The position numbers and the translations under genes were made by a program. A stretch of 64,000 nucleotides of DNA from Bin75 sp965200435. Lineage in GTDB: Bacteria > Nitrospirota > Nitrospiria > Nitrospirales > UBA8639. The stretch covers positions 1,054,001-1,118,000 of the forward strand of contig OZ241337.1 in NCBI GenBank assembly GCA_965200435.1. The letters run 5' to 3'. The notes under the pieces were generated by a model, which saw only the letters and a list, made by a program, of their open reading frames with translations, was not told the DNA's origin and did no database searches. Positions 24,260 to 33,701 of this stretch are shown here, piece by piece. The first letter of the stretch is position 1. Each line of letters begins with the position of its first letter.

Positions 24260-25996
24260 ATGGAAAAACGCATCCTCCTCTTCCTTCTTCTTTCGTTCGC
24301 CATCATTTTCAGCTTCGACTTTGTTCTGAAAGAACTGGGGCTGATACCGGAATCCCCACCCGTTGAGGAAGAACAAGATACCTCTCCCGGAGGGAACGAC
24401 CCTCTCACGGCCACCGACGGGATGCAGGACACCTCATCCGAGATCCACCCTCAGGGCGACAAGCCTGAAACGGCAACCCTCGAAACCCGCGTGGAAGAAG
24501 TTGAGACTCCCCTGTACCGGGTCGCGTTCACGAACCGGGGTGCGCAGATTCAGAGCTGGAAACTGAACCAGTATTTGACCCAAGACGAAGACATCCCCCA
24601 ACCCATCGAGCTTGTGTACCCGGAAGGACATTTTGCCGGCCCGCTGTCCCTGCAAGTTGAAGATCCGGCTATCAACGCGATCCTCAATAATAGCGTGTTT
24701 GAAGTCAGCCGGGACTTTGAAAGACTCGACGATGTCCAGCCTACGGGTCATTTGATCTTTTCCTACCGGAATGAGGAACAAGGTCTCCTGGTGGAAAAGG
24801 AATTCACCTTTACCCGTGACTCCTATTTGGTCGACGTCGCCATTCGCCTCGAGGGGCTGGACAATGCCGTGGGGGTGTTGTTGGGCACCAATTTCGGGGT
24901 GATGGAATGGGGACAGGGGTTCATCGGCGCCTTGGGGCCGGCGTGGATGATTGACGGTGCGTTGGAAAAGGAAACCCCGGATCCTGAGATCCGGCAGTCC
25001 GGTGATGTTCGCTGGATGGCCCTCCAAGATAAATATTTTATCAGCGTCATGATCCCCCAGGGAGCCCAAGGGATCTTTGCGAAAACCGAGGCCGAACACG
25101 TGGTGACTTCAGGCGTGGAGTTCCTGATTGACGAGGGGGGGGGTCGGCTGCGGTTTCAACTCTATGCCGGCCCCAAACAATTTGATCTCATGCGATCCCT
25201 GGGCCACAGCTTGGAAGACACGATCGATTTCGGCTGGTTTATTTACGGGAGTTGGGGTGTTGTGAAAGCGGTGGCCAAGCCGCTGTTCTATGTCCTTCGC
25301 TTTCTGTATGAGTACACCCAGAATTACGGCGTAGCGATTATTCTCTTAACGTGCGGGATCAAGCTGTTGTTCGTTCCCCTGCAATACAAGAGCTACAAGT
25401 CCATGCAGGGCATGCAGAAAATTCAACCCAAGATCCAAGCCGTGCAGGCCAAGTTCAAGGACGATCGCGAACGGCTCAACCGGGAACTCATCAAGTTGTA
25501 CAAAGAGCACAAAGTCAATCCGGTCGGCGGATGTTTGCCGATGCTGTTACAGATGCCCGTTTTTATCTCACTGTTCAATATTTTGTACATGACCGTGGAT
25601 CTCCGGCAGGCTCCTTTTCTGCTGTGGATCACGGATTTGTCGGTCCCGGATCCGTATTACGTGTTTCCGATCTTGATGGGCGCGTCGATGGTGCTCCAGC
25701 AAAAAATCATGCCCACCACCATGGATCCCACACAAGCCAAAATGATGTTGTTGCTGCCGGTCTTTCTGACGTTTCTCTTTTTGAATTTTCCCGCCGGGCT
25801 GGTGATCTATTGGCTGACTAATAACGTGTTGACGATCCTCCAACAGGTGGTGACGGATCGATTTGTTTTAAAACCCCAGCCCGCGGGTCACCCGGTTCCG
25901 GCCAATGACGACTCCTCGACCATGCCCGATAATGAAGAGTCGTCCAAAAAGAAAAAGGGGAAAACCAGACAGCCTCCGAAAGAAGCGAGTGAATAA
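24260..25996 (+). CDS. yidC: membrane protein insertase YidC
   Basis: Inner-membrane insertase, 578 aa from ATG 24260 (MEKRILLFLLLSFAIIFSFD, the first membrane segment). An acidic linker precedes the large periplasmic beta-domain (residues about 80-330), and the conserved five-helix core follows with YGVAIILLTCGIKLLFVPL, the cytoplasmic coiled hairpin KIQPKIQAVQAKFKDDRERL and NPVGGCLPMLLQMPVFISLF. A basic tail (SSKKKKGKTRQPPKEASE) is typical for ribosome contact. The two-domain form indicates a Gram-negative cell. Confidence 0.97.
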   Translation: MEKRILLFLLLSFAIIFSFDFVLKELGLIPESPPVEEEQDTSPGGNDPLTATDGMQDTSSEIHPQGDKPETATLETRVEEVETPLYRVAFTNRGAQIQSWKLNQYLTQDEDIPQPIELVYPEGHFAGPLSLQVEDPAINAILNNSVFEVSRDFERLDDVQPTGHLIFSYRNEEQGLLVEKEFTFTRDSYLVDVAIRLEGLDNAVGVLLGTNFGVMEWGQGFIGALGPAWMIDGALEKETPDPEIRQSGDVRWMALQDKYFISVMIPQGAQGIFAKTEAEHVVTSGVEFLIDEGGGRLRFQLYAGPKQFDLMRSLGHSLEDTIDFGWFIYGSWGVVKAVAKPLFYVLRFLYEYTQNYGVAIILLTCGIKLLFVPLQYKSYKSMQGMQKIQPKIQAVQAKFKDDRERLNRELIKLYKEHKVNPVGGCLPMLLQMPVFISLFNILYMTVDLRQAPFLLWITDLSVPDPYYVFPILMGASMVLQQKIMPTTMDPTQAKMMLLLPVFLTFLFLNFPAGLVIYWLTNNVLTILQQVVTDRFVLKPQPAGHPVPANDDSSTMPDNEESSKKKKGKTRQPPKEASE

Positions 25997-26038
25997 GCCT
26001 ACAACCCTTCGATTACGCTCAGGGCAAGGTTTTCTGCG

Positions 26039-27541
26039 ATGGAACACTCGATTGACGATACCATTTGTGCGATCGCCACTCCCGTGGGGGAAGGGGGGAT
26101 CGGGATCGTTCGGGTCAGCGGTGCGCACGCCGTTGACGTGGCTTCTCACGTGGTTCGTCCCCGTACCCGGCAACCCTTCCCACAACTGGAAAGTCACCGC
26201 CTGTATCTGAGCGACGTGCTGTATTCGGAATCCTTCTCCCCTTGGGAAAAATCCCCGCTCCCCCCGGGAGAGGGTCAGCGGAAGGGGCCAGCCTCGGCCA
26301 TAGACGAAGCCCTGGTCGTCATCATGCGTAAGCCACGTTCGTATACGGGCGAAGACGTGGTGGAAATCCAGACCCACGGCGGGTCCTGGATTCTACAGGC
26401 CACCTGTGACGGCCTGATCCGGCACGGAGCCAGGTTGGCGCAACCCGGAGAATTTACCAAGCGGGCGTTTTTGAACGGCCGGTTGGATCTCACCCAGGCC
26501 GAGGCGGTGCTCGATACGATTCAAGCGACGACCTCTCGGAGCCTCGAAGCCGCGCAATCCTTGTTGCGCGGGTCCCTCTCAAAAGAAATCGAAACGCTCA
26601 GAGAAAGGCTCATTGGAATCCTGGCACACGTGGAAGCCGGAATGGATTTTGCCGAAGAGGATATTACCTTTATCCAGGCGGCTGAAGTACAACAGGCGTT
26701 GACGGACATGCAACGGGCGATGGAGCGGTTGATCGCGTCCTATGAGGAAGGACGCATGGTTCGGGAAGGCATCAAAGTCGCCATCATCGGACGGCCCAAC
26801 GTGGGTAAATCCAGCCTGCTTAACGCGCTGCTGAAACTGGATCGCGCGATCGTGTCGGATCGCCCCGGAACAACCCGCGACGTGATCGACGAGTCGTTAA
26901 ACGTCCGGGGGGTCCCCCTGCGCTTACTGGATACGGCAGGACTTCGACGGACGCAGGATCAGATCGAAGAAGAAGGCATTCGTCGAACCGAAGACGCGAT
27001 TGCCGCTGCCGACGTGTTGCTCCTCGTGGTGGATGGCGCCACGGGGATAACCGGCGAAGACCGCGCCGTGTTCGAAACGTATGGCTCCCGGAACCATCTG
27101 CTTGTAATAAACAAAATGGATCTCCCCGAATCTCGCTCGTTTTCTTTTTCTCTTCCTCTGAAATTCTCTCTCCCTTTGGGGAAGGTTCAAGGTGAGGGGC
27201 CGAGTCCTGGTGAGGGACAAGAACCGGGGCTTGTAAAAGTCTCGGCCAGAACCGGCGAAGGCCTGGATCATTTGACGGCAGCCATTCGAAGTGTCTGCCT
27301 CAAAGAAAGGCTGGAAGCGACCCCTTCCGTGCTCGTAACGCGGCTACGCCACAAGGCCGGTCTGGAGCAGGCGCATCGCTCTATTGCAGAAGCCATGCGT
27401 TCGCTCGAACGAAAAGAATCCGGAGAATGTGTGGCCTTGGACATCCGAGCCGCTCTCGATGCCCTGGGAGAAATCACCGGCTCAGTCAGCACCGAGGATA
27501 TTCTGGACCGAATATTTAAGGATTTTTGCATTGGGAAGTAA
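26039..27541 (+). CDS. mnmE: tRNA modification GTPase MnmE with two in-frame repeat insertions
   Basis: K+-activated GTPase partner of MnmG. The N-terminal folate-binding domain (DTICAIATPVGEGGIGIVRV), the G1 motif IGRPNVGKSSLLNALL, G2/G3 GTTRDVIDE and DTAGLRRT, G4 NKMD and the C-terminal FCIGK (catalytic-Cys motif) are all intact. At 500 aa it is longer than the usual 450-460. The excess sits in two low-complexity inserts: residues about 62-87 (LPPGEG-containing) and about 365-397 (LPLGKVQGEGPSPGEG-containing), both in surface loops. The intact motifs and frame suggest a working enzyme. Confidence 0.96.
   Translation: MEHSIDDTICAIATPVGEGGIGIVRVSGAHAVDVASHVVRPRTRQPFPQLESHRLYLSDVLYSESFSPWEKSPLPPGEGQRKGPASAIDEALVVIMRKPRSYTGEDVVEIQTHGGSWILQATCDGLIRHGARLAQPGEFTKRAFLNGRLDLTQAEAVLDTIQATTSRSLEAAQSLLRGSLSKEIETLRERLIGILAHVEAGMDFAEEDITFIQAAEVQQALTDMQRAMERLIASYEEGRMVREGIKVAIIGRPNVGKSSLLNALLKLDRAIVSDRPGTTRDVIDESLNVRGVPLRLLDTAGLRRTQDQIEEEGIRRTEDAIAAADVLLLVVDGATGITGEDRAVFETYGSRNHLLVINKMDLPESRSFSFSLPLKFSLPLGKVQGEGPSPGEGQEPGLVKVSARTGEGLDHLTAAIRSVCLKERLEATPSVLVTRLRHKAGLEQAHRSIAEAMRSLERKESGECVALDIRAALDALGEITGSVSTEDILDRIFKDFCIGK
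26222..26299 (+). repeat. intergenic-type palindromic repeat inserted in frame in mnmE (first)
   Basis: About 78 bp reading CTTCTCCCCTTGGGAAAAAT and then CCCCGGGAGAGGG. This is the kind of C-run/G-run palindrome common between genes (compare CTCTCCCAGGGGGAGAGGG at 57351-57369). In MnmE it adds about 26 residues between the strand LYLSDVL and IDEALVVIMRKPRSYTGED, which are normally only a short loop apart. Confidence 0.65.
27131..27228 (+). repeat. intergenic-type palindromic repeat inserted in frame in mnmE (second)
   Basis: About 98 bp containing TCTCCCTTTGGGGAAGGTTC and GGTGAGGGGCC. It is inserted right after the G4 motif NKMDLP and before VSARTGEGLDHL, keeping the reading frame. Confidence 0.65.
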
Positions 27542-27581
27542 TGATGAGGCCATTAATACTTTTTTCGAGAAAATTCTTCTA

Positions 27582-27725
27582 GGGACCCTCTGATTGAGTG
27601 CACGATCGGGCGCATGGCGGCGTGGTGTCCTCGCTCAACCCTCACCTCTCGCTCTGATACGCTTCAGGTTTCGCTCCGGGACGCCTGGCCCTGCATCCCG
27701 CGATCACACGAAATCAGAGGTTCCT
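27582..27725 (+). mobile_element. MITE family M, copy M2 (144 bp)
   Basis: Exactly 144 bp, flanked on both sides by TA (27580-27581 and 27726-27727). Left end GGGACCCTCTGATTGAGTG, right end complement AGGAACCTCTGATTTCGTG. Same orientation as M4. It lies 40 bp after the mnmE stop. Confidence 0.88.
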
Positions 27726-27982
27726 TAAGGGTGAAGCGATGAAACAAGTCCGGATCGCGTTACCCCCCTGCTCGAAGCATGGCATCAACCCGTTGCTCAA
27801 GAGCCCTTTCGGTTACGGTTTGCCCTCGTGACCTGTAAAAAATGTGACGAATTTTGCAAAAATCAACGAAGGGCAAGAAGTCGCCACGCCATCCTCTCGA
27901 TCAGGCCGGGGACAGGCTCATGGCGCTGTCCGTGATCTCCTCGTCTTTGGAGGAAGAAGATGGGGCAGGGGGACAGAAACAC
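27726..27982. other. intergenic region after MITE M2
   Basis: No gene is firmly supported. A plus-strand frame without a start codon (27745-27900) reads RLRFALVTCKKCDEF, which has a coding look and two Cys pairs, and could be the 3' part of a gene cut by the MITE. Just before 27983 a 'TCGATCAGGCCGGGGACAGG' repeat of the type also seen at 57280-57345 occurs. Confidence 0.3.
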
Positions 27983-28201
27983 TTACAGTATTTCCCGGAT
28001 TTTTGCTCCGCGATAGCCGTTTTGCACGATGCGATAAAAGAACCTGAGCACGTCCACCAAGTCGAACCAGAATCCGCAATTAAGGCACTTGGCGTAGAGG
28101 TGACGGGTCATCGTGGTGTAATGCCGTTCCACCATCATCAGCCCTTGACACCTAAAACATTCCATGATCCGTTTTTCCGTCTGGTGTTCCTGGTGGCTCA
28201 C
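27983..28201 (-). CDS. small zinc-ribbon protein
   Basis: A 72-aa protein with two CxxC pairs, CFRCQG and CLNCGFWFD, about 23 residues apart, the pattern of a zinc ribbon. The second half has hydrophobic and aromatic residues (LVDVLRFFYRIVQNGYRG). Function unknown. No gene close by shares its direction except the FG-GAP lipoprotein upstream (49 bp), with which it may be cotranscribed. Confidence 0.55.
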   Translation of the reverse strand: MSHQEHQTEKRIMECFRCQGLMMVERHYTTMTRHLYAKCLNCGFWFDLVDVLRFFYRIVQNGYRGAKIREIL

Positions 28202-28250
28202 CGTTCAGGTGGTGGCCGGTTCCTTGACCCCCGCTTTCGCGGAGGCAAGC

Positions 28251-29417
28251 CTAGCTCTGCTGCCTGAATTTTAACCCATGATGCAGGAAGATGGATACAC
28301 TATTTCCCGCGTTGTTGACAACCGCCAGGCCGGGTTCTTCATCCCTGCCCCGGGCGACGGTCAGCGAGGTCAGGGCAAACGGTCCACGGGGCGTGCGATA
28401 GTGGCGAGGGGGGTAATGAAAGGTGCCGTCACCTTTCCCGAACAGGACGGAAAGGCTGCCCGATTGAATGTTCACGACCGCGACGTCCGAAATGTCGTCC
28501 CCGTCAAAATCCTGAGCCAGGCCGTGATTGGGACCGGCGTCGCCGCCCGAATCGATGCCATCCTGAAAGGTGCCGTCACCATTTCCCAAAAAGACGGTGA
28601 TGGTGTTCATTTGCCCGTTCACGACCAGGAGGTCCCACGCGCCGTCATTGTTGAAGTCAGCACAGGAGACGGATAAGGGCCGCTTGCCCGTCCGGTAATC
28701 GGTGGGCAGGAGAAAGGTGCCGTCTCCCTGACCCAACCAGATCGAGACGGCGTTGCTCATCGGCCCGCCGTTCGTGACCGCCAGATCCAAGTGCCCGTCC
28801 TGGTTGAAGTCCGCGGTGGTCACCGAGGTGGGAGTATCCCCATATTCGTATAACGGCCCGATTCGAAATTTCCCCTTCCCGTTTCCGAACAAGAGTTGCA
28901 ACTTGTCGTTTCGCAGGGCCACCACCAAATCCAGGTGCCGGTCACTGTTGAAATTCCCACTGGTGATGGAGACCGGCGTCCGGTGGACGGGATACAGCGC
29001 GTCTTTCTCGAAGGTCGCGGCGCCCTGTCCCCTGAAAAAGGCGACTTCATTGCTCCCGGAACACGCGACAGCCAAGTCCTCATGCCCGTCGCCGTTGAAA
29101 TCTTGCACGGTCAAGTTCCGAGGCTCCCTGCATGCCCGAATGGAGACTTGCGCCTGAAAGCTCCCGTCACCGCTCCCGAGCAGGAGAGACAACGTATTGG
29201 CAGAGATGTTGCTCGTGATCAGGTCAGAAAAGCCGTCTTGGTTGAAGTCTCCGGCTCGCACCGCGGTCGGGTTTTTCCCGACTTCATAGCTGGCAAAGAG
29301 GTAGAGCAGGTCCGGTGGTACGTAGGGATCCTTCGGCGAGCACCCGGGCAGGAACAGGATTCCGCACAGCGTCAGGAAACGGAGGATATTGTCTGCCACA
29401 CGGCGGTCACAAGACAT
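28251..29417 (-). CDS. FG-GAP/VCBS-repeat lipoprotein
   Basis: A 388-aa exported protein. The N-terminus has a hydrophobic signal ending in a lipobox (LTLCGILFLPGCSP), so the mature protein should be lipid-anchored at Cys 26. The rest is six or seven tandem repeats of about 48 residues with the FG-GAP pattern, for example GDFNQDGFSDLITSNISANT followed by LSLLLGSGDGSF; the DFNxDGxxDL loops bind calcium in integrin-type beta-propellers. It probably folds as one propeller at the cell surface, perhaps in adhesion; the ligand is unknown. Confidence 0.85.
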   Translation of the reverse strand: MSCDRRVADNILRFLTLCGILFLPGCSPKDPYVPPDLLYLFASYEVGKNPTAVRAGDFNQDGFSDLITSNISANTLSLLLGSGDGSFQAQVSIRACREPRNLTVQDFNGDGHEDLAVACSGSNEVAFFRGQGAATFEKDALYPVHRTPVSITSGNFNSDRHLDLVVALRNDKLQLLFGNGKGKFRIGPLYEYGDTPTSVTTADFNQDGHLDLAVTNGGPMSNAVSIWLGQGDGTFLLPTDYRTGKRPLSVSCADFNNDGAWDLLVVNGQMNTITVFLGNGDGTFQDGIDSGGDAGPNHGLAQDFDGDDISDVAVVNIQSGSLSVLFGKGDGTFHYPPRHYRTPRGPFALTSLTVARGRDEEPGLAVVNNAGNSVSIFLHHGLKFRQQS

Positions 29418-29696
29418 GTCGGCACCCCTATGGGAAAGCTTTGTTTCCCCGCCTCACGGCCCTAAGTACATCAGCAGGTCCGCATAAAAGAGACTAGTAT
29501 ACGAGCTTTTGATTAAGCGATACAACGAATTATTCTGGGATCACCAGGATCTTCGGGACAGTTTGCCGGGCTTCCCGCCCGTTGCACGCGCGATTTCAAC
29601 GGGATTTAAGGTAAATCCTGCAATTCCCCGATGAAACGACTGGAAGAGTTTCAGGAAAATGTGCTATAGGTTTTTCTTTGGAAGGAGGAAGTGCTA

Positions 29697-30023
29697 ATGT
29701 CGGAAACAAATTCGGATAAAGTGAAAATCGAAATCACCATGTATGGGGTCGCTGAGATTCTGAAATGGTGCGTGGACAAAAATAACGGACGGATTCCGAA
29801 CGTGGATACCGAAGGCTTTAAACAGATGCAGGCCGCGCTGGCTGGAAAACCGGATAAAGGCGATTATTTTACCTTTGATAAATTCTGGAAGATGTCGAAA
29901 GTGTTCGAGTTTACAAAAGATGAGGTCGCCACCATCGACCGGTGCCTGTACGACATTCCAAACTTCGAGGGCAAACAGTTGCCTCAAATCCGCTATAAGT
30001 TCTGGCCCGCCCAAGCCGACTGA
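29697..30023 (+). CDS. hypothetical protein
   Basis: A 108-aa cytoplasmic-looking protein starting MSETNSDKVKIEITMYG. A strong Shine-Dalgarno (GGAGGAAG) lies just before ATG 29697; a GTG six bases earlier is possible. It has mixed helices with charged residues and no membrane segment or metal motif. Not recognised. It stands alone between the FG-GAP lipoprotein (divergent) and the Phd/VapC pair. Confidence 0.7.
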   Translation: MSETNSDKVKIEITMYGVAEILKWCVDKNNGRIPNVDTEGFKQMQAALAGKPDKGDYFTFDKFWKMSKVFEFTKDEVATIDRCLYDIPNFEGKQLPQIRYKFWPAQAD

Positions 30024-30262
30024 GTCCCATCACCCTTTCGATTGGCGCGAAGACCGACAGTCACGATTGACCGAATCAGCGGAGATGACGGTTGACAGGT
30101 AGGCGTCTCTCTCATTTTGGTCCTCACTCTGCGAGAAGCACGGTCTGATTCTCGATGGCGTGCGGGGTGTCTTCTGCAACTGCAGGGACCAGCAGGTGCG
30201 GATCCTTGACACCGTTCTTTCGCCATTTTAGACTTAGTCGGACTTAGCTTTTAGGAGATCCA

Positions 30263-30517
30263 ATGCAAGTAAACATGCACGAGGCCAAATCGCAGCTTTC
30301 GAAGCTGGGCAAACTGGCGTGGGAAGGCGAAGAAATCGTGATTGCCAAGGCCGGCGAACCTTATCTGCGGCTGGAGCCGTATCGTAAGCCAAAGACCAAG
30401 CGCAAATCAGGTGTGTTGAAGGGGCAGATCTGGATCGCTCCGGACTTTGACGAGACGCCCCAGGAAGTCATCGATTCGTTCTGGAACTCAAAGATCTTCC
30501 CGGATGAAGACGAGTAG
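30263..30517 (+). CDS. Phd/YefM-family antitoxin
   Basis: An 84-aa antitoxin starting MQVNMHEAKSQLSKLGKLAW, the Phd/YefM DNA-binding N-terminus, with IVIAKAGEPYLRLEPY in its core. The C-terminal half (IAPDFDETPQEVIDSFWNS) would wrap the toxin. It overlaps the next gene by one base (the A/G junction of TAG/GTG), as usual in type II toxin-antitoxin operons, and would repress its own promoter. A truncated relative of its start lies at 42703. Confidence 0.88.
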   Translation: MQVNMHEAKSQLSKLGKLAWEGEEIVIAKAGEPYLRLEPYRKPKTKRKSGVLKGQIWIAPDFDETPQEVIDSFWNSKIFPDEDE

Positions 30518-30897
30518 TGGCACGCTTCCTACTCGACACCCACGCTCTCCTGTGGTGGTTGGCAGAACCACAGAGGTTAGATGGACGTGCGTATGAAGCC
30601 ATAGCCGATACGTCCAATGAAATCTTTGTGAGCTCTATCAGCGGCTGGGAGATCGCTGTCAAGCACGCGTTGGGGAAGCTACAAGCCCCGGACAACCTGG
30701 AAGCAAGCATCAAAAAACAGGGGTTCACACCACTCTCTCTCACGTTTCGTCACGCGGAACAGGCAGGCACCCTTCCGCCGCACCACGGCGACCCGTTCGA
30801 CCGGATGCTGGTCGCTCAAGCCCAAATCGAGGGCCTCATCGTCGTCACCAGAGATCGCCAGCTCTCGCGCTACGACGTACGCACGATGGCGGCCTAA
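30517..30897 (+). CDS. vapC: VapC-like PIN-domain toxin
   Basis: A 126-aa PIN ribonuclease. The acidic residues for Mg2+ binding are in LLDTHALLWW (Asp), SISGWEIAVK (Glu), GDPFDRMLVAQA (Asp) and VVTRDRQL (Asp). It starts at GTG 30517, overlapping the antitoxin stop. Family members cut tRNA or rRNA when their antitoxin is lost. The active site looks complete, so the pair is probably functional. It lies just outside the left boundary of the defence island. Confidence 0.9.
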   Translation: MARFLLDTHALLWWLAEPQRLDGRAYEAIADTSNEIFVSSISGWEIAVKHALGKLQAPDNLEASIKKQGFTPLSLTFRHAEQAGTLPPHHGDPFDRMLVAQAQIEGLIVVTRDRQLSRYDVRTMAA

Positions 30898-31018
30898 ACC
30901 ACGCGGACGACACGGATCCCTCCACGAATGAGTACGCCTTCGATCGCAATAAGCCGATTGAGGCCTTGACACAAGCCTGGACACTCGGGTGTTGTCAGAG
31001 TGCGGGGCGGATAAAGGC

Positions 31019-31070
31019 TCAGCCACTCCCTTGCAAAATATCGAATGGTGAAAAATCGTCGGCCATTCTG
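31019..31070 (-). repeat. left att-like repeat: displaced 3' end of the spermidine-synthase-like gene
   Basis: 52 bp matching 46761-46812 with 12 mismatches in the same orientation. Read on the minus strand it encodes DDFSPFDILQGSG and a TGA stop, exactly the last residues of the protein encoded at 46761-48308. Every difference inside these codons is synonymous, so the copy comes from a diverged functional gene. The two copies bracket the whole defence island. Confidence 0.75.
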
Positions 31071-31125
31071 CGAAGGCCAAGACACAAAGCTTTAACCTGG
31101 CGACCGGATCGGAGTTTCGTCACTC

Positions 31126-33277
31126 TTGTCCCAACTCGAACACATCGAAGCCATTGAGCGGCGTCTCTGGAGCGCAGCCGACACTCTGCGCGCCAACTCC
31201 AACTATGCCAGCAACGAGTACTTCCTGCCGGTGATGGGGCTGGTCTTCTTGCGCTACGCCTACAGCCGCTACCTGGCAGTAAAAGACAAAATTGAAGCGA
31301 AGCTGCCCTTCCGCGGCGGCAAGAGGCGAACCATCACCAAAGAAGATTTCTCCCGGCAGAGTGCCATCTTCCTCAAACCCGAGGCACGGTTCGACCACCT
31401 GGTGGCCCTGCCCGACGCTACGGATCGAGCCAAGGCCATCATCGCGGCGATGGAGTCCATCGAGGCGGACTACGAGGGCCTGCGCGGCGTCCTGCCCAAG
31501 AGCGAATACCAGGAACTCAACAACGACGTCCTCGGCCAACTGCTGCGGACCCTCAACCCCGACGAGTTGAAGCGGGTCTCCGGCGACGTCTTCGGCCGCA
31601 TCTATGAATACTTCCTTACCCAGTTCGCGGACCAGAAAGCCCACGACGGCGGCGAGTTCTTCACTCCCGTCTCGTTGGTCTCATTGATTGCCCACGTGCT
31701 CGATCCCGAACGCGGTACGGTACTCGACCCGGCCTGTGGATCCGGCGGCATGTTTGTCCAAAGTGCCCGAACTGTAGAGGAACACGGCCAGAACCCAACC
31801 GAGCAACTCACGTTCCGTGGCCTGGAGAAAAAACGCGACAACCATTCGCCTCGCCAAGATGAACTTGGCTGTACACGGTCTCGAGGGCGACATCCGGCAA
31901 GCGATCACCTACTACGAAGACCCACACGAACTGCTCGGCAAGGCCGACTACGTAATGGCCAATCCGCCTTTCAACGTGGACGAGATCGACGCCGACAAGG
32001 TCAAAACGGACCCGCGTCTACCCTTCGGCCTGCCGGGTGTCAACAAAAAAGACAAAGTCAGCAACGGCAATTACGTCTGGATCAGCTATTTCTACAGTTA
32101 CCTGAACAGAACGGGATGTGCCGGCTTCGTCATGTCGTCGCAGGCATCCAGCGCCGGTGGGGCCGAGGCCAAGGTACGGCAGAAGCTGGTGGAGGCAGGT
32201 GACGTGGACGTGATGATCGCCATCCGATCCAACTTCTTCTACACCCGCACCGTGCCTTGCGAGTTGTGGTTCCTCAACCGCAACAAGCCCGAGGAACACC
32301 GTGACAGAGTGCTGATGATCGACGCGCGCAACGTCTACCGTAAGGTCACGCGCAAGATCTATGACTTCAGCCCTGAGCAACAGCAAAACCTGCTGGCCAT
32401 CGTGTGGCTCTACCGGGGCGACACCAAGCGTTTTCTTGGCTTGGTGTCCGACTACTGTACACGTACGCTCGAAGAAGGCAACGCCTGCTTCAACGCGAAA
32501 GATGAACAGGGCAAGAAGGTGAAACCGCTACCTGCTTTCCTCGGCTCACTTAACAGCCTTCGGGAAGGACTGGCCCCTTTTCTCGGCACACTCGACTCGG
32601 ATGAAGCTCACGCTGAAACTCAGAAGGAATTGGATGCTGTCCTGCTCGCTTTCAGTTCCGGCGTTGATGCCTTCAAGAAAACGTTGCGAAGTAAATCGTC
32701 GGCATCCATTCACGAATATCTGCAAGTTGCCGAACCCACGGCCAACTATGGAGTCGATTCGGTTACAGAGCTACGGCAGACGGTTGACAGCTTCGCACCA
32801 TTGGCCGAGACCAGCCACAACCTCGTCAAGCAGATCGACCGGCTCCATAAGCTCACCACGCGCCTGATCGAGACCTGCGAGAAGGAATGCGACGCCAAGT
32901 CCAGCGACGCCTGGAACGCTCGTGACGTCACCCGCACTCGCAAGTCCATGGACGAGACCCGCAGTCAGGTCACAGATCAACTCAAACAGGTACACTACTG
33001 CTGGCAGCAGGCTCACTGGCTCACCGAACGATTCCCCGAGGCGAAACTGCGCGACGTGGAGGGACTGGTCAAACTGGTAGATCGTGCCGAGATCTCAGCC
33101 AACGACTGGAGCCTGACCCCTGGCCGCTACGTGGGCGTGGCACCCGAGGAAGAAGACGAAGACTTCGACTTCGAAGAAGCCCTGCGCGAGATCCACGTCG
33201 AACTGGAAGATCTGAACGCCGAGTCGGTGAAATTAGCCGCAACGATCAAGAAAAATTTCGAGGAATTGGAGATATAA
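31126..33277 (+). pseudogene. hsdM: Type I restriction-modification N6-adenine methyltransferase HsdM, frameshifted
   Basis: Methylation subunit of a Type I system. It starts at TTG 31126 (SQLEHIEAIERRLWSAADTL). SAM motif I is VLDPACGSGGMFVQSA and the catalytic motif is NPPF. The reading frame breaks at a run of six A (31828-31833): upstream it reads FRGLEK, downstream, one base earlier, NATTIRLAKMNLAVHG. Removing one A rejoins them into a protein of about 717 aa. The C-terminal part (to KKNFEELEI) contacts HsdS. The lesion may be real, a sequencing slip or a switch. The tail is duplicated at 35115-35189. Confidence 0.88.
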
Positions 33278-33308
33278 TCACGGCACTCGGAACACCAGGA
33301 GAAATGAG

Positions 33309-33701
33309 ATGACGGAAGAGGTGCGCTGGCACTACAGATTCAGAAATTTTCCCCGTGCTTACAACCTATTGCGTGAAGCACTGGAAGAAGAAGCCGGCAC
33401 ACTGAACCAACTGGAGCGTGAGGGGGTTATACAGCGCTTTGAATAGACCTTCGAACTGGCGTGGAATCTCCTCAAGGATCGCCTGGAACACGACAGCGTT
33501 TCCCTCCCGACAGTGACACCTTGGCAGGTTATACGCCAGGCCTTTCAGTCCAACCTCATTCAGGACGGCGATACGTGGGGCGATATGCTGACCGACCGTA
33601 ATCGTATGTCACACACCTACGACCTTGCCATATTCGACGTGGTTATTGACGGAATCCAGCGACGCTACCTCACAATTCTCGGAGAACTCCATGACGTCTG
33701 A
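33309..33701 (+). pseudogene. HEPN-family toxin (nucleotidyltransferase substrate-binding type) with internal TAG
   Basis: HEPN partner of a minimal nucleotidyltransferase. From ATG 33309 it reads MTEEVRWHYRFRNFPRAYN to VIQRFE, then TAG (33444-33446), then continues in the same frame TFELAWNLLKDRLEHDS to the stop at 33701, 130 codons in all. Family members have Tyr at the stop position (E-Y-T-F-E-L-A-W), so TAG came from TAC or TAT by one change. The HEPN active motif Rx4H is kept in RNRMSHTY. Without readthrough only 45 residues are made. Confidence 0.85.

Noticed and set aside
24434..25099. 221-codon minus-strand frame
   Set aside because: Antisense to the periplasmic domain of yidC; no recognisable motif.
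30263..30897. Phd/VapC pair as part of the defence island
   Set aside because: It lies left of the 31019 att-like repeat, so by that boundary it is outside the island.
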